This document shows, one piece after another, positions 35,119-45,589 of a DNA stretch of 64,000 nucleotides. Origin of the DNA: Volvariella volvacea V23 (lineage: Eukaryota; Basidiomycota; Agaricomycetes; Agaricales; Pluteaceae); the NCBI GenBank assembly GCA_000349905.1, contig KB722747.1, positions 227,167 through 291,166 on the forward strand, read 5' to 3'. The stretch's first letter is position 1. Every line of letters begins with the position of its first letter. Below the pieces are notes generated by a model, which saw only the letters and a list, made by a program, of their open reading frames with translations, was not told where the DNA came from and did no database searches. The translations under genes were made by a program, and so were the position numbers.

Positions 35119-37210
35119 TCAGACACGTTGCTTTCGCGTGGAGGAGCGGAGTCTTCTGGTGGGTCTTTCATCTTCATCCTTCTTCTCCTCCCCATTCACC
35201 AACTCCACCTCTCTCGACCTCTTCCTGCTATTTGTACCACGAGAGGTGGAGGGCTTTGGTTTTACTTCTTTGACCACTTCCTCTCCCTCTTCACGCACCT
35301 TCTCTTGACGCGTGGCCTTGGCCTTTCCTTTGCCCTTCCTTGTAGGCTTTGGCTCGTCCCTCGTTTCATCTGTCTCCTCTTTGACACTGGCCTTTGACCC
35401 CTCCTTTCCTTGTGTCTTCGGCTTGGGGTTTTCATTCATCTTTTCCTCTTCTCTTACAACTTCTTTTTCCTTCCCATTGGATGTGTCACCTTTCTTCTGT
35501 GCCACTCCATCCGAGTCGTTCTTATCTCCTGTACCTTCTTCGCCTTCTGTGTTTACCCTCCCACTTTCCTTCTTCGCTTCCTTCTTTTTGCTTTCCGCTG
35601 CACCCGATACTCCCGGCATCTCTCGAGGGTTGACTCGAGAATTGGAGTTGATCCCACCACTACCCGCACCAGCATTACCGTTTCTAGATAATACCATGGT
35701 GTTACGCCTAGCAAGAGGCACGGTTGGGCATGATTGGGTGCGGGGCCTCTCGAAGATCATTGCGCCCTCCCGACGCAATGGCCTTCTTACGAAGCGAGGT
35801 GGGAGGGGAGGAAGGGGGGCGAAGAGACGAGTGCGTGTAGCGCTATTGTCGCTGGCCGGGACGTCTGCAGCACTGCTGGAATTCACTGCAGCCCCGCTGT
35901 CAGGAGTACCACTCGAAATTTTTCCGGTATCACTCTTTGCGTTGTGATGCAGTAATTCTTTTCCAGTGCTCTCGGCGTTGTTATCAGCACTGGTGGTAGC
36001 ACTCGTTTGGATCTGTGGCTCCACGCTCCGTAGGGGTGATTGGCCCGACGCCAAAATAGAGGAGGACGGTCCGTTATTGTTGGACGATTGGGACGATGCG
36101 TTGGGAATCGACTCATGTACTTTGACAGCCTGCACCTCAGAGGCTTGTATACTGTTGCTTGGCGAAGGATCAGCAGTAGCAAAACTCGGAAATGCCACCC
36201 GTAGCTCCGGTTCTGCTTGTTGAGAGACTGTGCCGCCAGCGGGGGGAGGTGTCGGGCTAGCCGATTTGCCCTTTGATGGCTCTCTTCTGGACTTCAAATA
36301 GAGTTGGCGTCGCCCCTTTGGATGCGTTTGCGCACCGGGGGCAGCTTCCTCAGCGTTGAGTGGTGAAGGACCCCTCGCTTGCCCGCGTCCACTTGCTCCC
36401 TCTGCCTTTGTATTGCCGTGATTCCTTGGAGAAGTGGCATTGCCGGTACCAGGTACTTGTTCACCATCGTCGTCATGGGCCACGGAAACAGGCAGTGACA
36501 CAGGCAGAACATCTGGGGACGATGTTGGCGCGATGAGTGACAGTTCAACATGACTCATTTCGAGTTCCTCACTGGGGGATAGAGGGGTGGCATTTGTAAC
36601 ACTTGGGTCGGGGGTCTCGTCGGGAGTCGCGCTGCTGACCTCTGGAGTGTCCTCGACGTTCACAACGGGCTCGGGGATGGTTTCGAGTTCGGGTTCTGGT
36701 CCATGTTCAGGTTCATGTTCAGGTTCACGTTCGAGCTCATCCTCGGGTTCACGCTCGGGTTCATGTTCATGTTCATGCTCGTGTTCATTAGCTGTTGGCT
36801 CGGCAGACATTTCTCTATCATAAAGTGTATGAGTGCATGCAATAAACAACTAAGGTGGCACACAGCGAACATACCTTTGCATCGACTGAACCTTCTCAAC
36901 CATAGCATTCCTATACAATCCCCCTTAATACACCACACGACATATACAAAAAAGAGTCCACTCACACAGCGCGCTGCAAGTCCGCTACCGAGCCGGTGGT
37001 AGGAAAGGTAGCCGCTACACCTGCCACTTGAGATAACAAAATGTACGCGAGGTATCCGCTGTTGGTGGGCCAGTCGGCCAGAAACGCCGTGGCCCGACGC
37101 GCGGTGTCGCTGAACGAGCTCAAGAGGTCGGTGGCTTGGGCTTCGTACGTAGCAAAGGCCGGAGGGTCTTGGGCAGCGGGCTGGTTGCTTGTGGACTCTG
37201 TGGCCGACAT
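35119..37210 (-). CDS. RRLRS-family protein 3, function unknown
   Basis: Exons 36966-37210, 36875-36910 and 35119-36814 give 658 aa. Exon 1 (TARRATAFLADWPTNSGYLA, ending DLQRAV) and the 36-nt exon 2 (NAMVEKVQSMQ) match the gene at 17455-19765 in length and phase. Exon 3 starts with a repeated Glu/His/Pro-rich stretch, then acidic and Ser/Thr-rich sequence, the basic patch HPKGRRQLYLKSRREPSKGK, one REGA motif (PPRFVRRPLRREGAMIFERP, near residue 430) and a Lys/Glu-rich end closing with ERPTRRLRSSTRKQRV. This copy is on the opposite strand to those at 11-20 kb, so transposition or inversion separated the two groups. The 5' border is firm because three exons and the promoter element agree with gene 2. 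Confidence 0.75.
36690..36800 (-). repeat. Degenerate 6/12-nt coding repeat
   Basis: Tandem variants of GGTTCATGTTCA (plus strand) in RRLRS gene 3 encode an imperfect Glu-His/Glu-Pro array, for example EHEHEHEPEREPEDELERE. It probably varies in length between strains. Confidence 0.8.
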
Positions 37211-37336
37211 CGTACAAGAGGTAAGTGGGGTAGTGTGTGATTAGTAGTAGTAGTGGACTGTCGTGGGGTGCGGGGAGCGAGGGACGACGTCGGGAGGGTG
37301 GGTTAAGAAGGAAAGGGAGGGAAGGAGGCAGGACGG

Positions 37337-37364
37337 TTATAAATACTCGCATATTGCCACATTT
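37337..37364 (-). promoter_or_regulatory. Shared RRLRS-family promoter element, gene 3
   Basis: On the minus strand AAATGTGGCA (37355-37364) is followed by GTATTTATAA (37337-37346), about 130 bp before the ATG at 37210. Both blocks and their spacing agree with those before 17455. Confidence 0.5.
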
Positions 37365-38986
37365 CTTTGTTCATCTCGCATTGTAGGCTCCAAGTGGTTG
37401 GGTGGTGTGCCACCAATGCGTCGCCGCTTTTGCGGACACGGCTCAAAGCCAGGCGTTACGCGTGATCTCTGGCTTTGGGTGGCCCAGATCTGATCTCTGC
37501 AGGCGGCTTATGCTATCGATATTGTCCGCGTTACTGCAGAAGCCAGCTAAATCAACCAATACCAATACACTGGATCAATTCTGAATCTTAGCTATATTTC
37601 AAGTTGAAAGCCGGATATCCCGTGTAGGTGATGACAACAGCCAGACAAGTCAAGTGCAAGTTGATTATAATTAATTTGATAGTGTGGCATAGATACTGTG
37701 TGTATTGACGACGTATCCATAGCTTTAGTTGACAGTATTGCTGCGAGATGAAGTACCCTGACCTGTACGAAAAAGTGCGCCATGGGCAACCACTGGGTAT
37801 TCTGAAGGATGAAAACAAGCTGTGCACCTTGCTAATCTTGTAATATCGTAACATTGTTTCCTAATCCTAAGTGGAAGTATTGGGAGCCGTATCAAAATAT
37901 TCTGCATTATTTACCAAGAGATTAAGGATATGTAGGACACGGCCAGCAAGGTATGTCACGAGTTTCGAAAAAGTTATCACGCTGAGTTTCTGACTTCTTC
38001 GCAACTTTGGGCTCGGAAGGTTAGAGTGTAACATTAAGGCCAGGGACGATTTAGTAGTGGTGTAGGACGGCTTGCCTTGCCTGTGCAGATTCAACATCGG
38101 CTCTCTCAGGAGTTAACGCTCGTAGAAATTAGAAGTCACTGCCTGCCGCTTCTTTTGTTCCTTGCTCGCTTTGTAGGTGGACGATCGGTGGGTGGTCTAA
38201 GGACCGAAAGAAGTGTATGCTCGGTGAACCTGTCGTCTCGAATTAATGTATCTATCCATTCTTGCACTAGCCTAATCTTCGATGCATAATTTGAGTACTT
38301 ACCCCCAATGTATGCGCAAAGGAGCGATCTTGCTTCCCATGTAGAATTTTCTGCTAGTGGTAATGGGGAGTAATATGTTAACGAATAAACCTTAGGTTTA
38401 TCCAACCTTGGGCGAGCATCCGCGGTGCGGCATAATTTGCCCTGGAATTTATACGAGTCAACATATTTTTATCCCGACAGAAGTATCTGGCAATATTTCT
38501 AAGCTAGAGTATGAGGCGATTCATTACAGTGCTAAAAGGCGACCACCTACAACGAGTTGGCCAGCGTATACTTGGAGCGGTGATTGCAAGAGAGCAAAAG
38601 TTTTCGACATCACAGTTGAAAGAGCACCTTCTAGTCAACTCGTTATCATTGGGCAATAAACCGCTATCCCGTTAAGCGTTGTTAGTAAACTTGAAGACAG
38701 TGAGCATCATATCTATTGAGTGTATGATGAGTAACCGGATCGGACGTTCACGGTTCTGCATCCAAAAGCTGAATTGACGATGTGCGGAAGGACAGGATCA
38801 TCACCTAAACGGCGCTCAAGGAGAATCTCTGTGGTTTGGTATCGTATTTGCATTCTTTCGATATTGCAACCACTCAAACACACGCGACACAAGCGCCGCG
38901 TACTTGAGAGTCTTTATGCAATAGTGTGACGACCTCAAATGTCACAAGATGCGCGACAACAACATTCTTTTCCTCTGATTGCCATC
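37365..38986. other. Unassigned region
   Basis: AT-rich with short ORFs on both strands. The best, 38136-38405 (-), encodes 89 aa with an acceptable composition (WEARSLLCAYIGGKYSNY) but no family likeness and no clear splice partners. Confidence 0.3.
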
Positions 38987-40996
38987 ATGTCAGCGTTAAT
39001 GCCTCTCTCTGCCCTTCATAAAGCCGAAGACATAGACACGATACGTGCCCAAATTGATGCGGATATTTCTCAACTAGAATCACAGCCCCTTCAACTCCGC
39101 ATTCGCCAGAACGCTCTCATACCAATTATGCGTCTCCCTGCCGAGGTCATTTGCAACATTATGACTATGCATCGCGATTCCTTTTACAACACATTCGAAT
39201 GGATATGCATTACACATATCTGTGGTCATCTGAGAGGCATCGCCCTTCAGTATCCTTTCCTCTGGAATACTATTATAGCACCCGAGGATGCAATCTGACC
39301 TAATTTGTGAATTATTCACCGCTCTCAGAGCACCCCTCTTACTGTCAACTTGAGATACTGCAAATTCGATGAGGACTATTGGAAAGAAGTCATACCTCTG
39401 CTGTCAGGAATTATGGGTCGGGTTGCAGTCTTAGAATGCGTCGACGACGCTGATAATGGCGTGACGCATCAAATGGGCTGGGATCCTGACTACATGCTCG
39501 ACTTCTCAACGTCCCCACTCAACGGCTTGTCTGTACGCATGTGCAGTCAATTATATAGACCCTGGAAGCCATCCTTCAGACTGCAACACCTCACTGTCAC
39601 AGGCGATTATCTTCACCTCGAATTCATATCCGCAAGTCTCGTCACCCTCGCGATCAGACATCCTGATCTACCAGAATTGCCCTTCAGATCTGAGTTCTTC
39701 AGGACCTTATCTTCCATGACGAACCTGCGCTATCTCCAGCTAGCGAGAGTTTTCTCTGCACTGGCAACTAGATATGGCCAAGACGAAATATTCACAGGTA
39801 ACATATCATTTCCTTCCCTCTTAACACTCAAAATATTGATGGAATATGAGATGGCATGCAGTCAATTTCTGTCGTGTTCAAATTTTCCGGCTTTAAAGCA
39901 GTTTTACTTCGCACACGAGCGCACGCAAGATACATCCTTGTCGCTACTTACCGAGACCTTAATTGCAATTCTCCCAAAGACCTCCATCCTCCACTCTGCT
40001 TCCCACGATATGCGATTACACTTTGACGTGTCCGAGGGAGAGAACACAGTAAACCTTTCCCCTGGCGATAGTGAGCCGTCGCTCTCGCTTACGTGGCAAT
40101 CATCCGCCGGCGTTGATGACGACTCAGTGCGCAATTTGCTGGACCTGTTTTTAACAATTAAGGGGCTTGGAGTATTATTCCTCCCCTTCGATGTGTATCT
40201 CAATTTTTTTTGACGTGGTCCTCCTTTCATGCGACTGCGTTCGCCCACCCCGCTCCTCTCACGAGCCCACCACTACGCGTGATTCCGTATGCCAGGCACT
40301 AAAAGCATCCCCAGAATTCTTTCCCGGACTTCAAAAGCTGGAAATGCGAATTTGTAGCGTCAAGGAGTTTGACCAAAAACATCTTGACGTCATTCCTGAC
40401 CCATCTAGAACGCTGTGGGAAATCCCCTAGTTTGGTTGGAGCAAAAGTCAGCGGCGTCGAACACATTTTGTGATGCCCTGGAGGAGACGGACGATAGGCA
40501 TTGTCTAATCTGTGGATACAACGATGTGATCCTCCACCGTGGCGCAGTTTGTCTCAAGTCATTTTCAACACTTTCCCTCTCCTGGCGCTCATTCCCAAGC
40601 GAAGATGAGGACGACAGAATGAAAAATCCCCTACTCCTATTTGAAATCGTCACTGGACTTGAAAGGCTATCTCTCGAAATCGATGCACATATGGAGTTTA
40701 TCAACACGGTCCTCTTGCGCGATTGCAATCGGCCTCATTTCCGTGACGGCCTTAACCCACCAAATAGTACCACATGCCGAGCTCTCGCGCTACCCCCAAC
40801 TTTCCTACCAGGACTGAGGGAGCTGGAAATGAGCGTTAATTACTTGGATGGGCTTGAAGCGGATGACCTGCAAACACTTTGGAATATTCGAGAAATGTGT
40901 GGACAGCGTCTGACACAGATCCGTGTTACCTTTTGGAGGGTTACATCGGCGAAGGAGGCCTCGATCGCTGCTATTGATAGGCTTGAGTATCAATAA
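38987..40996 (+). pseudogene. Degenerate F-box gene with repeated C-terminus
   Basis: The start (ATG at 38987 or 38939) gives the classic Agaricomycete F-box opening: a helix with ADISQLESQPLQLRIRQNAL, then IMRLPAEVICNIMTMH and ICGHLRGIALQYPFLWNTII. The same frame continues into STPLTVNLRYCKF and LRR-like sequence, but two in-frame TGA codons (39296-39298 and 39308-39310) lie between, with no usable GT-AG intron to remove both. A T8 run near 40205 marks a one-base frame change (YLNFF to DVVLL). After another frame change near 40415, the terminal module (ATCRALALPPTFLPGLRELEM type) repeats one seen 450 bp earlier (SVCQALKASPEFFPGLQKLEM). Most likely a decayed gene; sequencing errors could explain one but not all breaks. 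Confidence 0.7.
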
Positions 40997-41724
40997 TACG
41001 CATTAGTCCTTGAGGTCAGGTAGATGTGAGTGTATTGCTATTCTCTTTTTATGTTGCCGTCTTGCAACACCACACTTAACCTATTGATGTGCCTATGCGC
41101 GCCACTCTTTTGTAGTAAAATTACTTTGTCAAATGTAGTACAAGCCTGTTATGTAAATTTTCATGGTTCTATTCTGGGCTGGATCGTAACTCTGGATCCA
41201 TCTACGTTACAACGATGTGTATTAGAAAACTTGAATAGAAATGCGTACAAATGCCGAACGGAGTTATGAATGCTTGGCATGATCCCTTTGAGTCAATAAA
41301 GCAAATAGTAAGCTAACTGGTTCATCCGAGAGCAGCACATGATCTCGTGATGCCCAACCAAGTTATCCTTGTTCCCCTTTAATGACACTCATAAATATCC
41401 TATAAAAGCACAAGAAGTGTTCGGTATAATTCATAATCAAGCCCCTCTTCTAGCCTATTGACCCCTCTCCGACTTATCGACTCCTGTACGCCATTCAATG
41501 CATCTATATGTTTATCAAGTAACTTATTTTTAAACATCCAGTGCAAGTTAAAACACATCTATATACAAAACAGGAAGTCCACGAAGAAAGTTCCACTGTC
41601 AGGTGAGCAAATCCTACCCAACGATTACTACTATACAGGTAACACAAAAATTTTTCGTTTCAAAACAGGCAGGAAGAGACACGAGAGGTATACCGCTAGC
41701 ACCACAATAGAGCATATCGAACTG
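40997..41724. other. Intergenic region between converging genes
   Basis: It holds the 3' side of the decayed F-box gene (+) and of RRLRS gene 4 (-). ORFs at 41030-41269 and 41458-42018 (the latter antisense to gene 4) look fortuitous. Confidence 0.4.
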
Positions 41725-42786
41725 TTAAGCGGTCTTTCTCCTCTTTGTAGCATTGTTGTGGTTAACAGAAGGCCCAACTTCGGGCTCTTCCTCAATCTCT
41801 CTCTCCTCGTCTTCCTCATCCTCTCTGGCCCTCTTGGCATTCAGGCATTCCTCCGCCCGCCTTTGGATGCCGGCAAGAATGTGGACTACTTCCCACTCCT
41901 GCTCCGTGAATGTGACCTTCTTGCCACCTTCTATGGTGTAAGAAATAGTCTTTTCCTCTGGAGCGGGATGTGGGGGTGGGACATTCACTGCCTTGCCCTT
42001 TGGGGCCTTCTTCTTTGATGCAACTTTCGACTTGCTCTTGGTGTCCTTTTTCTCCTCGGGTTTTTGCTGTGCGTCCCTCTTTGCCTTTTGCTTTCCTTTG
42101 CCCTCCATTTGCTTTTCTTCTACCTCTTTAACCTTCACACTCGACTCCTCCAATTGCACCTTCCCAGCCAGAGCACTACTTCTAGCCCTGGTCACTCTCA
42201 TGACTGGTGTAATTGAGTTCTTTGGCCGAGGTTGGTGAATGGAAGGAACTTCGGGTGTAGTTGCAGGGGTAGTAGAGTGGACCTCGTTGCGCTCATAGGA
42301 TGTGGGGGTAGTAGGAGTCGTATCAGAGGACGAGGGCCCAGAGGGCTGAGGGGTTGTGGCAGCAATATCTACGACAGGAGTACTTGCAGTAGACAGATTC
42401 TTTCCCCTGTAAATAATACATTAGCATCTGCACTAACGGGTGGAATATATTGTGAGACGTACTCGCTGGATGCATCAGACTGAGTGTTCTCGGTGGCAGT
42501 CGTATTAGTGGCACTGCAATATATTCGTTAGCGGAGCGGCAATACTATTCAAGAGGAGGACTACTCACAATTCTTGAGAACCCACAGTCTCCTCATTCTC
42601 CATGAGCGATGCCGGTAAATCGTCCAACGCAAGCGACGACAGGACCTCGCTTCCCCCAGGCTGGCTTGCTATGATGGAAGCGGTAAGATCCACCACCGCA
42701 TCGCACAAGCTAATGAGCTCATTAAACGCCTCGCGAGAGTCGAAACTTTGCACTTGATCGCTGACGGGACTGGTGGAAGAGGACAT
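41725..42786 (-). CDS. RRLRS-related protein 4, divergent C-terminus
   Basis: Exons 42569-42786, 42463-42513 and 41725-42406 give 316 aa. Exon 1 encodes 72 helical residues (AFNELISLCDAVVDLTASII) and ends in phase 2 at the place seen in genes 1-3, although sequence likeness to them is low. Exon 2 is 51 nt. The middle is Thr/Pro/Ser-rich, followed by a basic stretch (KKKAPKGKAVN, KRDAQQKPEEKKDTKSKSK). The C-terminus does not carry the RRLRS tail but a compact module, ISYTIEGGKKVTFTEQEWEV and ILAGIQRRAEECLNAKRARE, ending in a nuclear-type basic patch (NNATKRRKTA). Assignment to the family rests on architecture, intron phase and neighbourhood. Function unknown; nuclear location likely from composition. 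Confidence 0.55.
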
Positions 42787-43780
42787 CGTTGAGCAAACGG
42801 ACTATCGCGCTGAGGTAGAGAGACAAGTGGAAGTGGACGCTGAAGGACGTCGAGGATACCCCGAGAGTGCGAGGCGATGGGAGGCGCCTGTAGAGGTGGA
42901 ATGTCCTTAAGTACCCAGCCCATACCCTATATCCCGGTTATCACGTTGCAGTGTGGCCCTCGAAGCGACGAATTGAAGTGCACTTGCCACCGCTCGGCGC
43001 TTTGAGGCGGTCAATGCTACCACGGCCACAGCTGGGGAGGGCGAAAGCGAGCACCCTGGTGGCCTGCGGAAAAGGTGTGCAAATAAGGCGCAGCGGCCCC
43101 ATGTGCCACAGGGTCGATGCGCAACGTGTTGAGAATGGCCTGGGACTGCTCTTTCCAGGAGACGCTTACTGTACCTATATCGGGCAGTCCAATCATGACT
43201 TGGTGCTTAGTGTGGGCCGAGAGTGTTTGAAGCTGCATAATGGCGCCGGAGTATATCATGTTAGCCGCTCTACTGGCCATTGAGCGGCCACGAATGAGTC
43301 GATAACAGTACCCAGCTTCCAGTCACGTCTTGCTCTCCCGCGCGGCTAGACAAGCCTTGGCACCGCTTTGACCGCTGTTCCCATCACCGAGCACTTGGTC
43401 TTCAATGCGACCATAATTTGTCGTAGGGAACGCCCTTGCATCGGAGGTTGTGGGCGAAGTAAAGGACAGAGTGCTCCGTAGAACGATTGACGCGTATAGG
43501 TCGCGTCCAAACCTTAGCGCCGCAACCGGCCCGGGTATGCCGAATACCGGTTGCCTAACTGTGCATCTCGGATGAACGCAAAGCGGAAAGTAAAGATAGG
43601 AATTAATGTATAGTGCAGCGCAGTTCCAGCCTTGCTTCGAATATATTAAAGATAAGAGAAAGAAATAATTACATGAGCGCTAGGGTAATCAGGACGACGA
43701 ATGTAAAGTAGTACAAGAAGAAAAAGGGATATTAGTAGTCCTTATCGTCGTCGTAATGTCAAGTAAATTACGCCAGCATA
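42787..43780. other. Intergenic region between RRLRS genes 4 and 5
   Basis: It should contain the promoter of gene 4 (CCTTAAGTAC near 42905 could be its TATA region) and the 3' side of gene 5. Short ORFs at 42951-43283 (+) and 43017-43280 (-) overlap each other and have no support. Confidence 0.35.
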
Positions 43781-44828
43781 TTAAATAGCACTAGTCTTAT
43801 TTCGTGCTGAAGAGCGAAGACGCCTAGTCGAGCTCTCGTCCTCATCCTGCTTTCCCTCTCCTTCATCCATCGTCTCTCGCCTTCTCTTCCTGGTCCCAGC
43901 CCGAGAAGCAGAAGAAACCAACGGCACAATTACCCCACCTTTCTTTGTATCAGAACGCGATGCATGCATACTCGCTTGAATGACATTGGGTGCGGTCTTT
44001 TGTGTTCCTGCACTGGACTGATTACTCGTGGTCTTATCCACCGTTTTTCCCTTGGCCACTTTCTTCTTCGGCGGTCTGCCCTTTCTTTTCCCCTTCTGCC
44101 TGGCAGTTCTCTCGACCTCTTCGACATCTACACCTATACCCATTGCGGTTGTGTCCGATCCAGCAGCTACCCTAGATGTCGCCTCCGGGGTGTCTTTGCG
44201 CTGTCTCCTGAGGAACGGAAGAGAAGCAGCCTCACCACGAGCACCTGGATTAGAGCTTGCAACCCTAGAGTTTCGCTTTGCTTCTGCAAGTGCAATTAGC
44301 ATGCTTGTACTTGATATCAGGACCGTTGTACCAGGTTCTCTTGGAGGGATAGGAACCGTGATTGGTAGGGAGACGTGGTCTGGGAGACGCGATCCAGAGG
44401 CCATTAGAGAAGGTTGTGCTGGGGTAGGTGATTTGGAAGGTGGGAGATCTGGAGCCTTGGGCTTTCGAGCGAATCGTGGAGGGAGAGAGGTTAAAAGCTC
44501 AGGTGGCGAGGCTTGGGTATCAACATGAAGAACTGGAGAATTTGACGGGCTTTGTTCCTCTTTGTGCTCTACGCCAGTCGGGAGTTCCCTGAGTGTGTCT
44601 GATGCATCTGCGTCACTAGACTTCCCCCGTTCCGGGTGTGATTTCTCTACAATGGTGCCACTGGAATTATTCGCTGATTGAAGGTGTCAACGGGATAGTA
44701 GAAAGGACCACTCACTCTGTAGACTTGACGAGTGAAATAGAGTGATTTACAAGGGTATCGTGTAGGTGTAGTTCACCGGTCTCTAAAGGTTGGGATCCGG
44801 GAGTGGCGTCGATGAGAGCTACAGACAT
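43781..44828 (-). CDS. RRLRS-family protein 5, short form
   Basis: Exons 44716-44828 and 43781-44660 give 330 aa. The 38-residue first exon (MSVALIDATPGSQPLETGEL) differs from the other members but also ends in phase 2. The acceptor at 44661 is chosen because an earlier AG would run into TAA. The body contains SLPPRFARKPKAPDLPPSKS, equivalent to PPRFARSSHSPPALQYPP in gene 2, a clear AT-hook-like segment (RQKGKRKGRPPKKKVAKGK), a second basic patch (RAGTRKRRRETMDEGEGK) and the tail DEDESSTRRLRSSARNKTSA. The helical N-terminal module, the 36-nt exon and the REGA motif are missing. This compact member best suggests DNA or chromatin binding as the shared theme; that remains inference. Confidence 0.65.
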
Positions 44829-45589
44829 TGTGGGTCAACCTTGTTGTGTTATAGAACAGATGGAAACGCTTGTTTGCAGTGAATACGCGTCAAAAGCAGA
44901 GAGTAAAATGAGGCGGTTCAGAAAGGATACAGATGAGGCTCATCTAGAGACGACGAGGACCTATATACTTTTGAATTTGTAACCATTAGTGACCTTGCAT
45001 TGTACCCTTCAATGAAAGGGGGCAGTGTCGCCGAAGCTGTTGACCACGGGGTATCATTGTGGCTTTTCGGAGCCATCAAGACCGAATCTGACCAGACCCG
45101 GATGCAAAGGCGCGTCGTGCAATGGGCCGGGTGGCGCGCGCTATAAAGCAACGAAGCGCTATTTCGCGCGTTTGAGTCAGGGTCGGAGGTGCAATGACGT
45201 TGCAATCAGCAATGTAGCCAAGGTTGAACGTCTTTATAGTCCATTTCGTCGCCCCAACGCAGAAATTCAAGTTGATTCTTCATACGAAACTTATACAAGA
45301 CCTTTCATGTTGAACAGACGCCGTGTTGGACAGACGCCAAAAGCCTATGATCCGTGTGGGTGCTGTGAAGCGTCTCTATCCACGCCGCTGGTCAGGAGGT
45401 CTCCAGAGCAGACTGCAGTGATTTTTGAGTCAAAATAATATTCAAAAGAAACATTGGAGAATATTTGGCCAGGGAAGCGCCTTGTTCCGCGGTTGTGGTC
45501 AACGTCGTTAAACGTCATTCAGTGTGACAAATCTGTGACACCGTGACGTGACTGATTTGGAATGCCAATCATTTTTTGGTGACCCCGTC
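44829..45589. other. Divergent intergenic region, RRLRS gene 5/BMS1
   Basis: Promoters of gene 5 (-) and BMS1 (+) should lie here. The ORF at 45025-45438 (+) has no recognisable feature and is probably chance. Confidence 0.35.

Noticed and set aside
35119..36849. Unspliced start at 36849 for RRLRS gene 3
   Set aside because: The two upstream exons match gene 2 in length, phase and sequence, and the promoter element sits before the exon-1 ATG.
39296..39310. TGA codons read as selenocysteine in the F-box gene
   Set aside because: Fungi of this group are not known to make selenoproteins, and the gene has further breaks.
45025..45438. Plus-strand ORF of 137 codons between RRLRS gene 5 and BMS1
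   Set aside because: No motif, no splice context and odd composition; probably chance.
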